Below are positions 1 to 12,185 of a stretch of DNA of 64,000 bases, one piece after another (positions within the stretch are counted from its first letter, which is position 1; each line of letters begins with the position of its first letter). A model generated the notes under the pieces. It saw only the letters and a program-made list of their open reading frames with translations. It searched no databases and had not been told where the DNA came from. Origin of the DNA: Lingula anatina (Eukaryota; Brachiopoda; Lingulata; Lingulida; Lingulidae); the NCBI RefSeq assembly GCF_001039355.2, contig NW_019775747.1, forward strand, positions 1 through 64,000, read 5' to 3'. Both the position numbers and the translations under genes were made by a program.

Positions 1-2523
1 TTTACGTACACATGTACTATAAAAACCAAGATCACTGTCGGGCTTAAACATTAGTTTATTGTTGATTAAAAAAACTGAATAATTATATTAAAAAATCACA
101 AAATGTAAATGTTGTAAATGTTTGACACAATTATAGTAATAAGTAAATAAGGACATATTACACAAACAGTTAAACAAATATAAGTGCTGCACAAGTTCTA
201 CTACTAGAAAAGCTAAATTTGTGTTTTTGGTTGGTTTGGCCCCTTAAATCCAAACAACCTATCCAGAGGATATCTGTGTTTCATCATTGGATCATCATGG
301 ATGGTGCTTTTCATAGGATAAATCAGCCAATCCAGATTTAATATTGGTGTCTCTAGTTTAATACATGCATTTCTTTGGCCTGTTTTGTAGTGCTTTTCCA
401 CGTTTGACATAGGATGTTAGCTACAGGCACATGTAAGATATTGCTAAAACGACACTTTATGAACAGATAGTTAAGTTGTACAGTTCAAGGAGGTAGGATA
501 AATCTGCAAACTTGCTGGTAAAAATGGCAAATTTCCTTGGCATTACATTTATAAATATTTCATAAACATTTGAGATTAAAGGATTTCAATGCAACACGCA
601 CATAAATAAGGATAATCAAATTAAACAGAAGTAATTTCTCTGTCTTTTGTAGTTGGCCATCTTGCAGAATGTTAGAGACATCAACAGCAAAACAAGGGTA
701 TTATTGGTATACTTTTTTCCAAATATGGAATGGATAAATGTTTTGTTAGCAACTATCATGGCTTTTACGATGTTTATACATGTAGTAACTATGTTGCGTT
801 ATGGGAACAATTCTTTGAATGTGGTAATAAATAAATTTCTTCTTCACTGGATACTTATTGTGCTGTTATCCAGCTTTTGTGAAACACTACTTAATACAAA
901 GGATCCAGAGGGTAGCCAATTTATCCAACAGACAGGGATAACTATGATACAGAGTTATCCAGCATTGATGAAACTGGGCCCTGCTAAACTAACATGCATC
1001 TTTTGCAGTTATCTTATCTTATCTACACTTTCTGTAGAGCTACTAGTTTACATCCTAGATGCATATAGCACAATGTTTTAACTTCAGAGCAAAAAGTTGC
1101 TGTAAGTCCAACAACTTCTTGCAGACTTTGACGTCTTCTGGCTTATTCATACTGATCCAAACATTAATTCAGACAGTCTATTTCATTCTGTAGTTAAATA
1201 CATACACAAAAAGAGTATTTAGAGACTAATATTATATATACCAATACTTACCATAACAGTTTGGGTGTAACTGGAAATGTCCCTTGACCCTCTATCAAGT
1301 GAAAACCAGGTCATTTTTTGAAGTGCTGCCCCCTTGGTGTTTTTTTGCAAAATCCAGGCCATCATCATCACCATACCACTGGCACCTACTACTTTGGTAA
1401 ATAACAGATAGTACTATGTCTACGAGTTGGGACTACTGTACACTTTTGCTGCAAAGTCTCTGTCAAGCCAGTTCAGGGTCAATTACAGTGTTGCTTCCAT
1501 TTTAATATATATATTCTGATCACTGCTTTTCTGCGTTGTTACTGATGCCATCCAAAATATCACTCATAATAACTGCCAAACCATTTCTTGTTTAACTTCA
1601 CATTTAATAAGTAGAGTTGTTTGCTTAAGGGTTCCTTTCAAAAATCAGCATGATCAGAATATTTTTATAAAAGTTTTTTTTTTCTTTTTTTGCATGCACA
1701 TTGCCAATATGGCCCATATGCATTTTCGTTTTTTTTTTTATTTTTAGATATTGTTACAATGTTTTTACATACTAGTAGCTATCAACAGTGTCTGTTATTG
1801 TTGCCGTTGTCATCATTGCTTTGCACTTTTCTCCATAAACACAATTGACAGAATAATGGATAATCCTGCTACTTATTATCCTCAAACTTTCTGTAATCAT
1901 TGTAAGACTTAATTGCAGCTCAAGTTACAAAACCTGCCCTATTGGATTATTTTTGTTTAAGTTATACAATTGTCATTTTACAAATATTGTCATTTCCATT
2001 GCAAGTCTTTGAACTGCCATAGACCTGAAGCCCCGAGCTAGTTACATTTTCTGAATGTCCATGTTATTAGTAGTACACAGTTTAAATTTTATACATCTTG
2101 TATTGCATCAAAATTGACAACCCAACATGTATATTGTGCACTATCATTATCTGTTTAATGTCTGTACACGTGACAGCTTTGCTGCCTTGTTTGCTGTGTG
2201 CCAGCTTTGCTATCTAGTGTAAACATTCTCTTTAAAAATAATGCTTGATTGCCTAAAAAGTAATGCTTAATTAGGTCAGTGTAATCAGGATTTTATTTAA
2301 TACTGTTGTCTCTAGTTGAGCACATGCATTTGTTTTCAATGGCCCATTTTGTAAACATTGTTTTGTCTGTAATTGTTATAATTATACAAGGGAATCAGTA
2401 CTGTTTCACTTTTTGATAACTTAGTAAACTACCATGAAAAGTTTAGGAACAATTTTGTGTTTGTAACTGTACATATGTCACTTAACTATCTGTTAATCTA
2501 TAAACAGTAAATATATACAGCCC
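1..2523. other. Diverged, partial copy of the array unit
   Basis: No supported gene. The block around 1130-1400 resembles 7780-8040 and 13900-14165: it shares the rc splice-donor-like CTTACC, the run GTGAAAACCAGGTCA and the CTGCCCCCTTGGTG block, in the same order. This is an older copy of the 6.2-kb unit, cut by the window edge. A short stretch at about 335-395 is also loosely repeated at about 2285-2355. The gene-bearing part of this copy would lie before position 1. Confidence 0.55.
653..1081 (+). CDS. Possible membrane-protein terminal exon, unrecognised
   Basis: A 142-codon frame follows a fair acceptor (pyrimidines then GTAG at about 644-652) and ends in TAA. The product would have about three hydrophobic segments (near residues 27-47, 63-76 and 113-134). 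There is no ATG at its beginning, so it would have to be the last exon of a plus-strand gene starting outside the window. Chance frames of 138-148 codons occur elsewhere in this AT-rich window, and T-rich DNA naturally encodes hydrophobic residues, so the support is weak. I recognise no family. Confidence 0.17.
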   Translation: MAILQNVRDINSKTRVLLVYFFPNMEWINVLLATIMAFTMFIHVVTMLRYGNNSLNVVINKFLLHWILIVLLSSFCETLLNTKDPEGSQFIQQTGITMIQSYPALMKLGPAKLTCIFCSYLILSTLSVELLVYILDAYSTMF

Positions 2524-3799
2524 AGATAGTATGAAGAGTAGAGTGGCCGGGCTACCTAACAGCTTGCTGGCAATGGATATCAGTTCGCAGCTGTGACAAC
2601 TGTTCATTGTGATTGGTCCAGCATTGGGTTTGAAGCAGAAATGTGCAGCTGACCAGTTGGTCTGACATTGGTCTACTGCCACTGTCACTAGCAGACCAAC
2701 TATAACTGTAGCATAAAGGCTAACTGCTTAGTGGCAGGGGCCCTAATGTCAGGGCTCTAGCAGCATGCTATCTGCGTGAGGTCTCTGTTAACATTAGTGT
2801 CTTTATGCTTTTGCTAAAAATCTTTTTTATTTGGGTTAGAAAGTTTTAAAAAGTTGAAAAAGTGAAAATGATATTTAAAACAGTATTCTCATTTTGTGAG
2901 TTACAGATATTTATACTTTTTAGAATAAAAATCAGTTCCCATGCTTCCATGAATGGGTATATCAGATCTCATAGGATGCTACATGTAGCTACATGTACCT
3001 ACAGGTAGTATACTACAAAAACACCATTTAATGAACTTTCAAAGAGAGATTACATAAATAACTTTTGTTTTTGGTTTTGGAGAGAGAGTCTGACAGGGAA
3101 GTCACCAAGTCTTTAATTGAAATACTTATATACAGCATGTACTCTCCAACAGCATTCTGTGAAACTCTGGACAATAAGACTCCATGGTCCCAAAGTTTCT
3201 GTCAATCATATTTACATGCATCTGAATAAATTACATTCAAATCTCTTCTCGTTTGTTCCTGTTTTGTTGTTATTCAGTGCCATAGGATTGTTATTTGCCA
3301 ACTTTTTTTCATTATTTCCTTTTATATCAGTTGGAAAATTGAAAGTTGCCACTTCAAACTTGACCTTTTATACTGCATATCCTCAATTTGTTCTTCATAA
3401 CATACCAGTGCCTTAATTCACACGTCAGCATGAATAAAAAAATGTACATCTTGTATTCAGTTTGAGTGAAGCCTACATCACAATTAAGAGAAAAACAGAC
3501 CTCCTTATTAAAGTGATCACATTAAACACTATCACATGGTGATCTTGAGAGATGGTCGACGTGTCTTAATAATTGATATCCCCTCAAAATGTTTCTCTGT
3601 ATAAATGTCATTTGATCAAGAGTTGAATGAAAAGCTTCTGGACAACATTCCGCTGAAAGAAAGGTTGTTATACATGAATATACTGTATATATATATATAT
3701 ATACATATTTATACACTGGCATTTTTTGCTTGTTTTTGTGTTGACATATTATATAAAACAGATCCCTTCTGACAATGAAATGCAAATTTAGTACTTCTG

Positions 3800-4959
3800 T
3801 CAAATATTTGGATCACTGAACACACTTTTAGCTATGTTTTTCATGGTCTCGTATCTCTGTTTAGGAAACTGGCTCTTGGATGCCTCATAGTTCTCATGCA
3901 TGGTTTCAATCAGCTTCTTAATATGCAATACTTTCTTTCGATAATCCTTAACTTGAGATTCCATTTTTTCAGTGAGTGCTCGTACCTCTTCTTTGGAGTT
4001 TTCTGTAAAATAAAACATTAATGTACTTGATAAAATGTCATTGCATTTGACAGATGGGTTTTACTTAAATATGCCTATGAGGAGCTTGATGTTAAAAAAG
4101 TACAAAAAAATCATGAAGCAGTAAATTTTTTTTACGTGCTAGCAGAAGTTTATGCAGTACCAGTACACGTATCATCTGTTAACACCAACCAACCAGTTAG
4201 GAGAAAAACCATTCTCAATATAAGTCATGTTCACAAATGTTCTAACTTAGACCAAGGAAATGTATGTGACATCTTAATTGCTGACAGCAGGGATTGGTCT
4301 CACAAAAGAACTTTAAATCGAAGTTGGTCTTAGCTTCCAGACAGCTATGTAATAAATAGATAATCACTCTGACAAGACAGGACAGTAGGTGTTTACCTAA
4401 ATGGAAATGCTAGTCCTGTATTACAAAAAGTAAGCAATGGGTGTCCAATAGCTACTGTATTGTGGTGGACTATTAAACCATATCTTTAATTGAACTAATT
4501 GATTTAACCATACAACCAGAATGCCTCAAGAGTTGAAGACCTCAGTCTCTCAAAAAAAAAAAAAAAAAGTTTGGTTATTCCATGATATGTCATAAAGACT
4601 ATTTCCTGCCAAAATTTGTAAAACTGTGAACATGACTTTGTTGTACCTTTGTATTTTAAAATCAGTATTTCTCTCTCTTCCACTTGGCGTTCTGTTTCAG
4701 CTAGTGCCATGGCTGCTCCCATTAAACCCCCACTCCTGGTGGCAGCTCGGATATTTTCTTGTTTCACCTTTTCAAAACCTTCATAGCAGGCTTTAATCAT
4801 GTCCTTTAGTTTTTCGTATCTGTCCAGAAAGGCACCACATTTTGCTGTCTGGTAATGCTGTGACAATTCATTTATCAATGTTTTATATTGTTTGTACTGT
4901 GCTTCAAGCTTATCTCTTTCCACATGGACTCTTGCAGCTGCTTCTTCTGTCTTTCCCAT
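3800..4959 (-). CDS. Two-exon helical-repeat protein, copy 1 (171 aa)
   Basis: Unrecognised small soluble protein. Exon 1 is 4647-4959 and exon 2 is 3800-4002, joined by a phase-1 intron (donor GTACAA, acceptor TTTTACAG) that splits a Glu codon. The protein is rich in Glu, Lys, Gln and Tyr, has no signal peptide or membrane segment, and is probably mostly alpha-helical. It contains two copies of a 31-residue repeat, at about residues 28-58 (exon 1) and 135-165 (exon 2), with the pattern L[IV]xx[LM]xxxYxx[AS]K, six residues, then RYxx[LM]Kx[MI][IA]K. They are linked by an Ala/Gly patch near residues 72-88. The start is taken as the ATG followed by GKT. The upstream frame is open to an acceptor-like TTTTTCTAG, so a spliced upstream start is possible. 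It is identical in protein to the copy at 9994-11407 and paralogous to 18406-19127. The function is unknown. Confidence 0.75.
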
Positions 4960-5694
4960 GATGAGCTTCTGCTTCCTAAACCAAAGCAACCATCTAGAAA
5001 AAATGAAAATGGAAATGTATCCTGTAAAATGATAATAGTCATAATGGCACAAGATAGATAAAATAATATTTGAGACATGGAAAAGCTTCTGTTTCAAATG
5101 AACTTCATCTTACCTCAGTGCTGTTCTATATCTCCATAAAATGAACAGATCTTACTTTAAATACCACATAATGGAGAGAAATATCCACAAAATGCAAATC
5201 TCATCAGCAGAATACTTCATTCACTTGAAACCAATATCTTCCTGCATTAAATTGCATTGTGTATATGCAAGCTGTTGCAGAATGACTGATTTTGAATCAT
5301 ACTGTAGCATTGGTAAGGAGGCCAAAGCTGGCACCCCGAGGCTCACTGTACATTGGAAATCAGCCTTTGTGATAGGCAATAAGATGCTGTGCAGCACTGA
5401 GCTAGTGGTAATAACAGAGGCTTTGAAACTCAGGGTGGCAATAGGCAGAAATGATGGTCATACATCTTTAACAAACTGCATTTTCATGAATAATCCATGC
5501 AGTGTTGTTCCAAGCATTAATTTTGCTATGAGATTGATCCAGACTATTTGACATTTGAAAGTTCTTCTAATGGTATTATATGATCATCCATAGTTCCATA
5601 AGTGTTTGTACAATCTGGTAATTGTTGAGCAAGTCATAATTTTTTCCATTTATTTTACGTTCAGAAAAACCTTTGCTCTCTCTAAATTTTGTGA

Positions 5695-5731
<37 letters not shown>
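5695..5731. repeat. (GT)n microsatellite
   Basis: About 18 uninterrupted GT units. The equivalent site in copy 2 (12144-12185) is interrupted by GAAT, so the locus is length-variable between copies. Confidence 0.97.
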
Positions 5732-5734
<3 letters not shown>

Positions 5735-5864
5735 TCTTGTAACTTTATAACCCAGAGATAAAAGCGAGTAATCCAAGCAAATCTGGACTGCACAAATGAC
5801 ACAAATTAGATGCCAAAGTTGAAGTCAATAATAGCCATTTGTATCTCCCTCAAAACATTTCTTA

Positions 5865-6109
5865 GGCTTCGTTCACATGCAATGTCTATTTTCTATTTTC
5901 TATTTTCGGTATGTCTTATGATCACGGTCTGTGCACTGAATATCCCGCGGCGTAATTACTGGCAGCGCGAGCCAGTTACTATAAGTTACTATAAGTAACT
6001 GGCTCGCGCTGCCAGTAATTACGCGGCAGGATATTCAGTGCACAGACCGTGATCATAAGACATACCGAAAATAGAAAATAGAAAATAGACATTGCATGTG
6101 AACGAAGCC
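5865..6109. mobile_element. 245-bp foldback MITE, PIF/Harbinger-like
   Basis: This is an almost perfect inverted repeat with arms of over 100 bp. It starts GGCTTCGTTCACATGCAATG and ends with the reverse complement. It is flanked by TTA on both sides (5862-5864 and 6110-6112). The empty site survives in the second unit at 12316-12318 with a single TTA, so TTA is the target duplication. A 3-bp TTA/TAA duplication with GG-starting termini is the PIF/Harbinger signature. There is no coding capacity. Confidence 0.85.
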
Positions 6110-8447
6110 TTAGTGACATTAAAGTCAACCAGGGTATGATGCAAAGACATGAAGATTTATAGTGGTTGTATCTTATTATCTCATATCAATATTTTCCATA
6201 TGTTCTAACTGTTGTGCCAATTAAATTAACAAATTAACAATTATGGCAGTGGTAAAGCTGAGAGATATTGCTTGCTGTTATTTTTATATTACTAAATGAA
6301 GCTAATTAATTTAGGGACTTATTCTGACCCTTTTTCACTATCAAAATTAATTTCATAATATTTTTCTGTCATATTCAATGAATTAAGGTCTGGGGTTGTT
6401 GAAAGGTTAGAGCAGCTCTTGAGTAATCAAAAACTTCAGCTGTCAAAATGTTTCCTGTATAAAATTTACATTTTTTTCATGTGAAAGGGACAGCATACAG
6501 TATGGGATTACAGTATAATGAAATCACAGTGAACCATTATTCCTGTGGTGGACAAGTTTGTACCACTTAAAGGCTATATTATCCATCCATCTTTAAACTT
6601 ATTATAAACATTCAGACAACTCTTTAGTTTTCTTGGCTTAAGCTAAGTGAACAGCTATATGTAACAATGTAATCTGTGACTATTAATGTTATATGTGTGT
6701 GAACAGGGAGTATATTTTCATTACTTACAAAAGGAGACAACGCCTTTGGACATGTCTAATCTAAATAGAAAATAGGATGATATAAGGCAATATGACAACC
6801 CCTTGCACTGTCTTGTTACACATTCCCTTTTTGTCATAGTTTGACATGATTTCATCTCTAAATCATTCCACATTGAAGACATTTTATAACATTGTTTAAT
6901 AGAATATTCACAAAAATTGTATTCATATTGTCATTTTCATCCACACAAGTGGATGCATATGTTACAGTGAAATAAACTATGTAAGAAACTATAACAGTTA
7001 CTTTGGTACTGGGCAAGATGCCATGAACTAAAAAAAATAGGCTATTGGATTAAAAGCTATTAGACCAATTTATACATATTTGTACTATTGGTTTCGTCAA
7101 CCAAGTACCTTCTTTCATTTAGAAAAACATAATGCAAATTTATATCTTTTCGTGGTTTCAACATTTTAGATGCATATCACTGTGATATATGCAGCAGTAG
7201 CACCTGCCCAATACAATAAATGGATACCATCCTCTGGTGGCATGTCTTGGACCTAAACCAGTTTGGGTTTATTTTTGTTTTTTCACCCAGCTTTAAAGGG
7301 CAACTAATTATGTTAAACCTGCCTAGCAGGGTCCACCAAAATATTCATCACTTGTATTCAGTATACATGTACATGTAAAGCTACTGGACAGGAATACTCT
7401 ATGGGAGGTTGTTCTGTCTATAGTCAGTGTAAGACCGTATGCAGCAGCAGTAAATAAAGATGTCAGCTGCTTACAAGTGTGTCAGGTCAGTGAGAATACC
7501 ATTAATAATACCCTGTGTTCAGGAATGTCCAAATAGAATGTGTTTTTTTATGAGTTCATCACATTCTGTCTGTCTTAAAATGGACAACTGTTAAGTCAGA
7601 TGTATTTATTCCTTCTATCTGTACTTCAGCAAAGTCATCTATTCTAAATGTACACAGAAAAGGGATCAAAACACCTAGGTTTTATGCTTCTACTTTTAAA
7701 GAAGACTGTACATATCTTTCCCATGCAAGTTATCTCATTCACACTTTTTACAGACCGGGTATAAATATATTTTCTGCCTTATTCATACTGATTTATATAG
7801 AGTGCTACAGAAATCAACCTAGTGTATTTCTTACTGTAGTTTAATTCATAAACCATATGAGCATTCAATGACTAATGTAATGTACTTACCATAGCCAGCT
7901 TGGGTGTAACTGAAAATGTTCCTTTATCCTATCAAGTGAAAACCAGGTCATTTTTCAAGTGCTGCCCCCTTGGTGTTACCTGAGGAATCCAGCCCATCAT
8001 CATATCATTAGCACTCCGTTTGTTGGTAAATAACGGGGGGTTGTGTGTATACTTGCCATTGTTTCAGTTGTTTAGATCAGTGATTTTAAGTATCTTTGGG
8101 TTAAAGTAATATGTATTGTAGAATAGAAAATAGATAAAACTATTTACTAGTAGAGAGATGTTTCAAGTTTTTATTAGTTTATTACTTTTTTAGACCGAAA
8201 AACAGTAATTTTCATCTTGCGAGGCAATGCTACAGGTATTTTGACTCTGGAGAATATTAATCACTCAACAGTAATCTTAGCATAGTAGCAGTGGTCACGC
8301 TTCAGTGAAACTACACATATAGAGTGGACGTATCAGGTCGTCTAGATTGACGAGAGGCTACCAGCCGCCACAGGTAGAATATAACACACCACAGTTTGAA
8401 GTTTCGAGGAGAGATTCCACACATAGCTTTGTTTGGCAGTCTACCCA

Positions 8448-8631
8448 AGCGCCGGATTTAGGGGGATCAGAATTAAGACTGCCCACACTTTGGTTTTTGA
8501 AAAATAAAGCTCAAACCAAAATGCGTCTACCTGAATCATAGTTCTAAACTGTACCTATTGGCACCGTTTGCCCTCCAAAGCATGTTTTGTGGGGGAGGGG
8601 GGCTTTGAGTGGGCCCCGAACCCCACACCAG

Positions 8632-8665
<34 letters not shown>

Positions 8666-8722
8666 GGGGGGGGGGGGGGGGGTTTTCCCCCCCTCCCATC
8701 ACGACCCCTTTTTTCAAACCCC
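8448..8722. mobile_element. hAT-like non-autonomous element, damaged copy
   Basis: It shares its left end (GCGCCGGATTTAGGGGG) and interior (AACTGTACC, TGGCACCGTTTGCCCTC) with the elements at 14591 and 24010. The right part is a run of T followed by a run of G, then poor sequence ending at the N. It has no recognisable right terminus. Confidence 0.6.
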
Positions 8723-8723
8723 N
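8723..8723. other. Single-N join between the two 6.2-kb units
   Basis: The only ambiguous base here falls between the end of copy 1 and the start of copy 2, right after a T-run/G-run that is hard to sequence. This suggests a contig join rather than continuous sequence. Confidence 0.8.
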
Positions 8724-9993
8724 CTACGGGCCTGAACAGTAAAGATAGTATGAAGAGTAGAGTGGCCGGGCTACCTAACAGCTTGCTGGCAATGGGTAGC
8801 AGTGCGCAGTTGGGACAACTGTTCATTGTGATTAGTCCAGCATTGGGTTCAAAGCAGAAATGTGCAGCTGACCAGTTGGTCTGACATTGGTCTACTGCCA
8901 CTGTCACTAGCAGAACAACTATAACTGTAGCATAAAGGATAACTACTTAGTGGCAGGGGCCCTAATGTCAGGGCTCTAGCGAGTCTAGCGGCATGCTATC
9001 TGGGGTCTCTGTTAACATTAGTGTCTTTATGCTTTTGCTCAAAATCTTTTTTATTTGGGTTAGAAAGTTTTAAAAAGTTGAAAAAGTGAAAATGATATTT
9101 AAAACAGTATCCTCATCTTGTGAGTTACAGACATTTATACTTTTTAGAATAAAAGTCAGTTCCCATGCTTCCATGAATGGGTAGGTATATCAGATCTCAT
9201 AGGATGTTACATGTAGCTATATGTACCTACAGGTAGTATACTACAAAAACACCACTCAATGAACTTTCAAAGAGAGATTCCATAGATAACTTTTGTTTTT
9301 GTTTTTGGAGAGAGGCAGTCTGACAGGAAAGTCACCATGTCATTTAATTGAAATACTTATATACAGCATGTACTCTCCAACAGCGTTCCATGAAACTCTC
9401 GTCGATAAGACTCCAGGGTCCTGAAGTTTCTGTCAATCATATTTACATGAATAAATTGTATTCAAATCTCTTCTTGTTTGCTCCTGTTTTCTTGTTACTC
9501 AGTGCCATAGGACTGTTATTTGCCAACTTTTTTTCATTATTTCCTTTTATATCAACTGGAAAATTGAAAGTTGCCACTTCAAACTTGACCTTTTATACTG
9601 CATATCCTTAATTTGTCCTTCATACATACCAGTGCCTTAATTCACATGTCAGCATGAATAAAAAAAATGTACATTTTGTATTCAGTTTGAGTGAAGTCTA
9701 CATCACAATTGAGAGAAAAACAATTTGTGACAGACCTCCTTCTAAAAGCGATCACATTAAACACTATCACCTAATGATCTTGAGAGATGGTTGACATCTT
9801 AATAATTGATATCCTCTCAAAATTGTTAGTTGAATGGAAAGCTTCAGGACAACATTCATCTGAAAGAAAGGTTGTTGTACATAAATATATATATATACAT
9901 ATTTATACATTGACATTTTTTGCTTGTTTTTGTGTTGACATATTATATAAAACAGATCCCTTCTGACAAAGAAATGCAAATTTGGTACTTCTG

Positions 9994-11407
9994 TCAAATA
10001 TTTGGATCACTGAACACACTTTTAGCTATGTTTTTCATGGTCTCGTATCTCTGCTTAGGAAACTGGCTCTTGGATGCCTCATAGTTCTCATGCATGGTTT
10101 CAATCAGCTTCTTAATATGCAATACTTTCTTTCGATAATCCTTAACTTGAGATTCCATTTTTTCAGTGAGTGCTCGTACCTCTTCTTTGGAGTTTTCTGT
10201 AAAATAAAATATTAAAGTGATAATAACTCTTCGTTTCGGCCAAAAAATGAATTTTCCTGGAGTAAACAACAATTTTCCCATACTTACCAATGGTTAATGA
10301 ATCCATTTTTACATTCAAAGTTAGTCCCTGGTTTTTTTCTAAAAAGTTTGGTTTTTTGTTAAAATCTCTTAAGAGATTTTAACAGAGTATAGCCATCAAT
10401 GGAGGTCACGTGGTCTAAAGACAAGCTCAGATATCAGAATAATAGCTATAACAGCCGTTTTTGTGGGAAAACAGAATATATTATACTTTTATGAGTAACT
10501 CACAATGTTTTTATTGTGAAATACAGATTTCATACGAAGAGTTATTATCCCTTTAATGTACTTGATAAAATGTCATTGTATTTGACAGATGGGGATTATT
10601 TAAATATATCTATCAGAAGCTTGATGGTAATAAAGTACAAAAAAATCAAGAAACAGTATAATTTTACGTACCGGTACTAGCAGAAGTTTATGCAATACCC
10701 ATACATGTATCAATACCCGTACTGTTTTCATGAACCAACCAACCAGTAAGGAGAAAGTCATTCTCAATACAAGTCATGTTCACAAATGTTCTAACTTAGA
10801 CCAAGGAAATGTATGTGACATCCTAATTGCTGAGAGCAGGGATTGGTCTCACTAAGTGTTTACCTAAATGGAAATGCTAGTCCTGTACAAAAAGTAAGCA
10901 ATGGCTGTTAAATAGCTACTGTATTGTGGTGGACTATTAAACCATATCTTTAATTGAACTAATTGGCAAGTTAAACAAGCAGAATGCCTCAAGACCTCAG
11001 TCACTCTAAAAAATAACAGTTTGGTTGTTCCATGATGTCATAAAGACTATTTCCTACCAAAATTTGTAAAACTGTGAACATGACTTTGTTGTACCTTTGT
11101 ATTTTAAAATCAGTATTTCTCTCTCTTCCACTTGGCGTTCTGTTTCAGCTAGTGCCATGGCTGCTCCCATTAAACCCCCACTCCTGGTGGCAGCTCGGAT
11201 ATTTTCTTGTTTCACCTTTTCAAAACCTTCATAGCAGGCTTTAATCATGTCCTTTAGTTTTTCGTATCTGTCCAGAAAGGCACCACATTTTGCTGTCTGG
11301 TAATGCTGTGACAATTCATTTATCAATGTTTTATATTGTTTGTACTGTGCTTCAAGCTTATCTCTTTCCACATGGACTCTTGCAGCTGCTTCTTCTGTCT
11401 TTCCCAT
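9994..11407 (-). CDS. Two-exon helical-repeat protein, copy 2 (171 aa)
   Basis: Exon 1 is 11095-11407 (313 nt) and exon 2 is 9994-10196 (203 nt). The protein is identical to that of 3800-4959. I see no base difference in exon 1, and one synonymous change in a Lys codon of exon 2. The intron is longer than in copy 1, mainly because the 337-bp MITE lies 19 bp upstream of the exon 2 acceptor side. Reading through that MITE would add a short unrelated leader in front of exon 2, but the spliced form is far more likely. It may be the second allele of the same gene rather than a second gene. Confidence 0.75.
10216..10552. mobile_element. 337-bp TTAA-flanked MITE, piggyBac-like
   Basis: Terminal inverted repeats are AGTGATAATAACTCTTCG on the left and the reverse complement of AGGGATAATAACTCTTCG on the right. 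TTAA flanks both sides (10212-10215 and 10553-10556). The empty site is in copy 1 at 4018-4021. Another copy of the same 337-bp length is at 43499-43835. There is no open transposase frame. Confidence 0.88.
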
Positions 11408-12143
11408 GATGAGCTTCTGCTTCCTAAACCAAAGCAACCATCTAGAAAAAATGAAAATGGAAATGTATCATGTATAATTATAACAGTCATAATGGCACAA
11501 GATAGATAAAATAATATTTGAGACATGGAAAAGCTTCTGTTTCAAATGAACTTCATCTTACCTCAGTGCTGTTCTATATCTCCATAAAATGAACAGATCT
11601 TACTTTAAATACCACATAATGGAGAGAAATATCCACAACATGCAAATCTCATCAGCAGAATACTTCATTCACTTGAAACCAATATCTTCCTGCATTAAAT
11701 TGCATTGTGTATATGCAAGCTGTTGCAGAATGACTGATTTTGAATCATACTGTAGCATTGGTAAGGAGGCCAAAGCTGGCACCCCGAGGCTCACTGTACA
11801 TTGGAAATCAGCCTTTGTGATAGGCAATAAGATGCTGTGCAGCACTGAGCTAGTGGTAATAACAGAGGCTTTGAAACTCAGGGTGGCAATAGGCAGAAAT
11901 GATGGTCATACATCTTTAACAAACTGCATTTTCATGAATAATCCATGCAGTGTTGTTCCAAGCATTAATTTTGCTATGAGATTGATCCAGACTATTTGAC
12001 ATTGGAAAGTTCTTCTAATGGTATTATATGATCATCCATAGTTCCATAAGTGTGTGTACAATCTGGTAGTTGTTGAGCAAGTCATAATTTTTTCCATTTA
12101 TTTTACGTTCAGAAAAACCTTTGCTCTCTCTAAATTTTGTGAA

Positions 12144-12185
12144 TGTGTGTGTGTGTGTGTGTGTGTGTGAATGTGTGTGTGTGTG
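12144..12185. repeat. (GT)n microsatellite, interrupted
   Basis: GT repeat with one GAAT interruption. It is the counterpart of 5695-5731. Confidence 0.96.

Larger units (their letters stand above)
2524..8722. repeat. 6.2-kb tandem unit, copy 1
   Basis: This stretch is collinear with 8743-14882 almost throughout. Both begin at AGATAGTATGAAGAG and both end in a hAT-like element with a T-run/G-run. The copies differ by a 245-bp foldback element present only here (5865-6109), a 337-bp MITE present only in copy 2, microsatellite length and scattered substitutions. Divergence is uneven: nearly zero over the coding exon and the 5.1-5.55 kb segment, and several per cent near 2.5-3.7 kb. It contains one copy of the helical-repeat gene. 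Confidence 0.93.

Noticed and set aside
3117-3416. Plus-strand hydrophobic frame present in all array copies
   Set aside because: T-rich DNA antisense to the likely 3' UTR of the helical-repeat gene. Amino-acid changes are as frequent as neutral expectation.
5141-5551. 136-codon plus-strand frame kept in both array copies
   Set aside because: The whole segment is near-identical between copies, so an open frame in both is not independent evidence. It has no recognisable domain.
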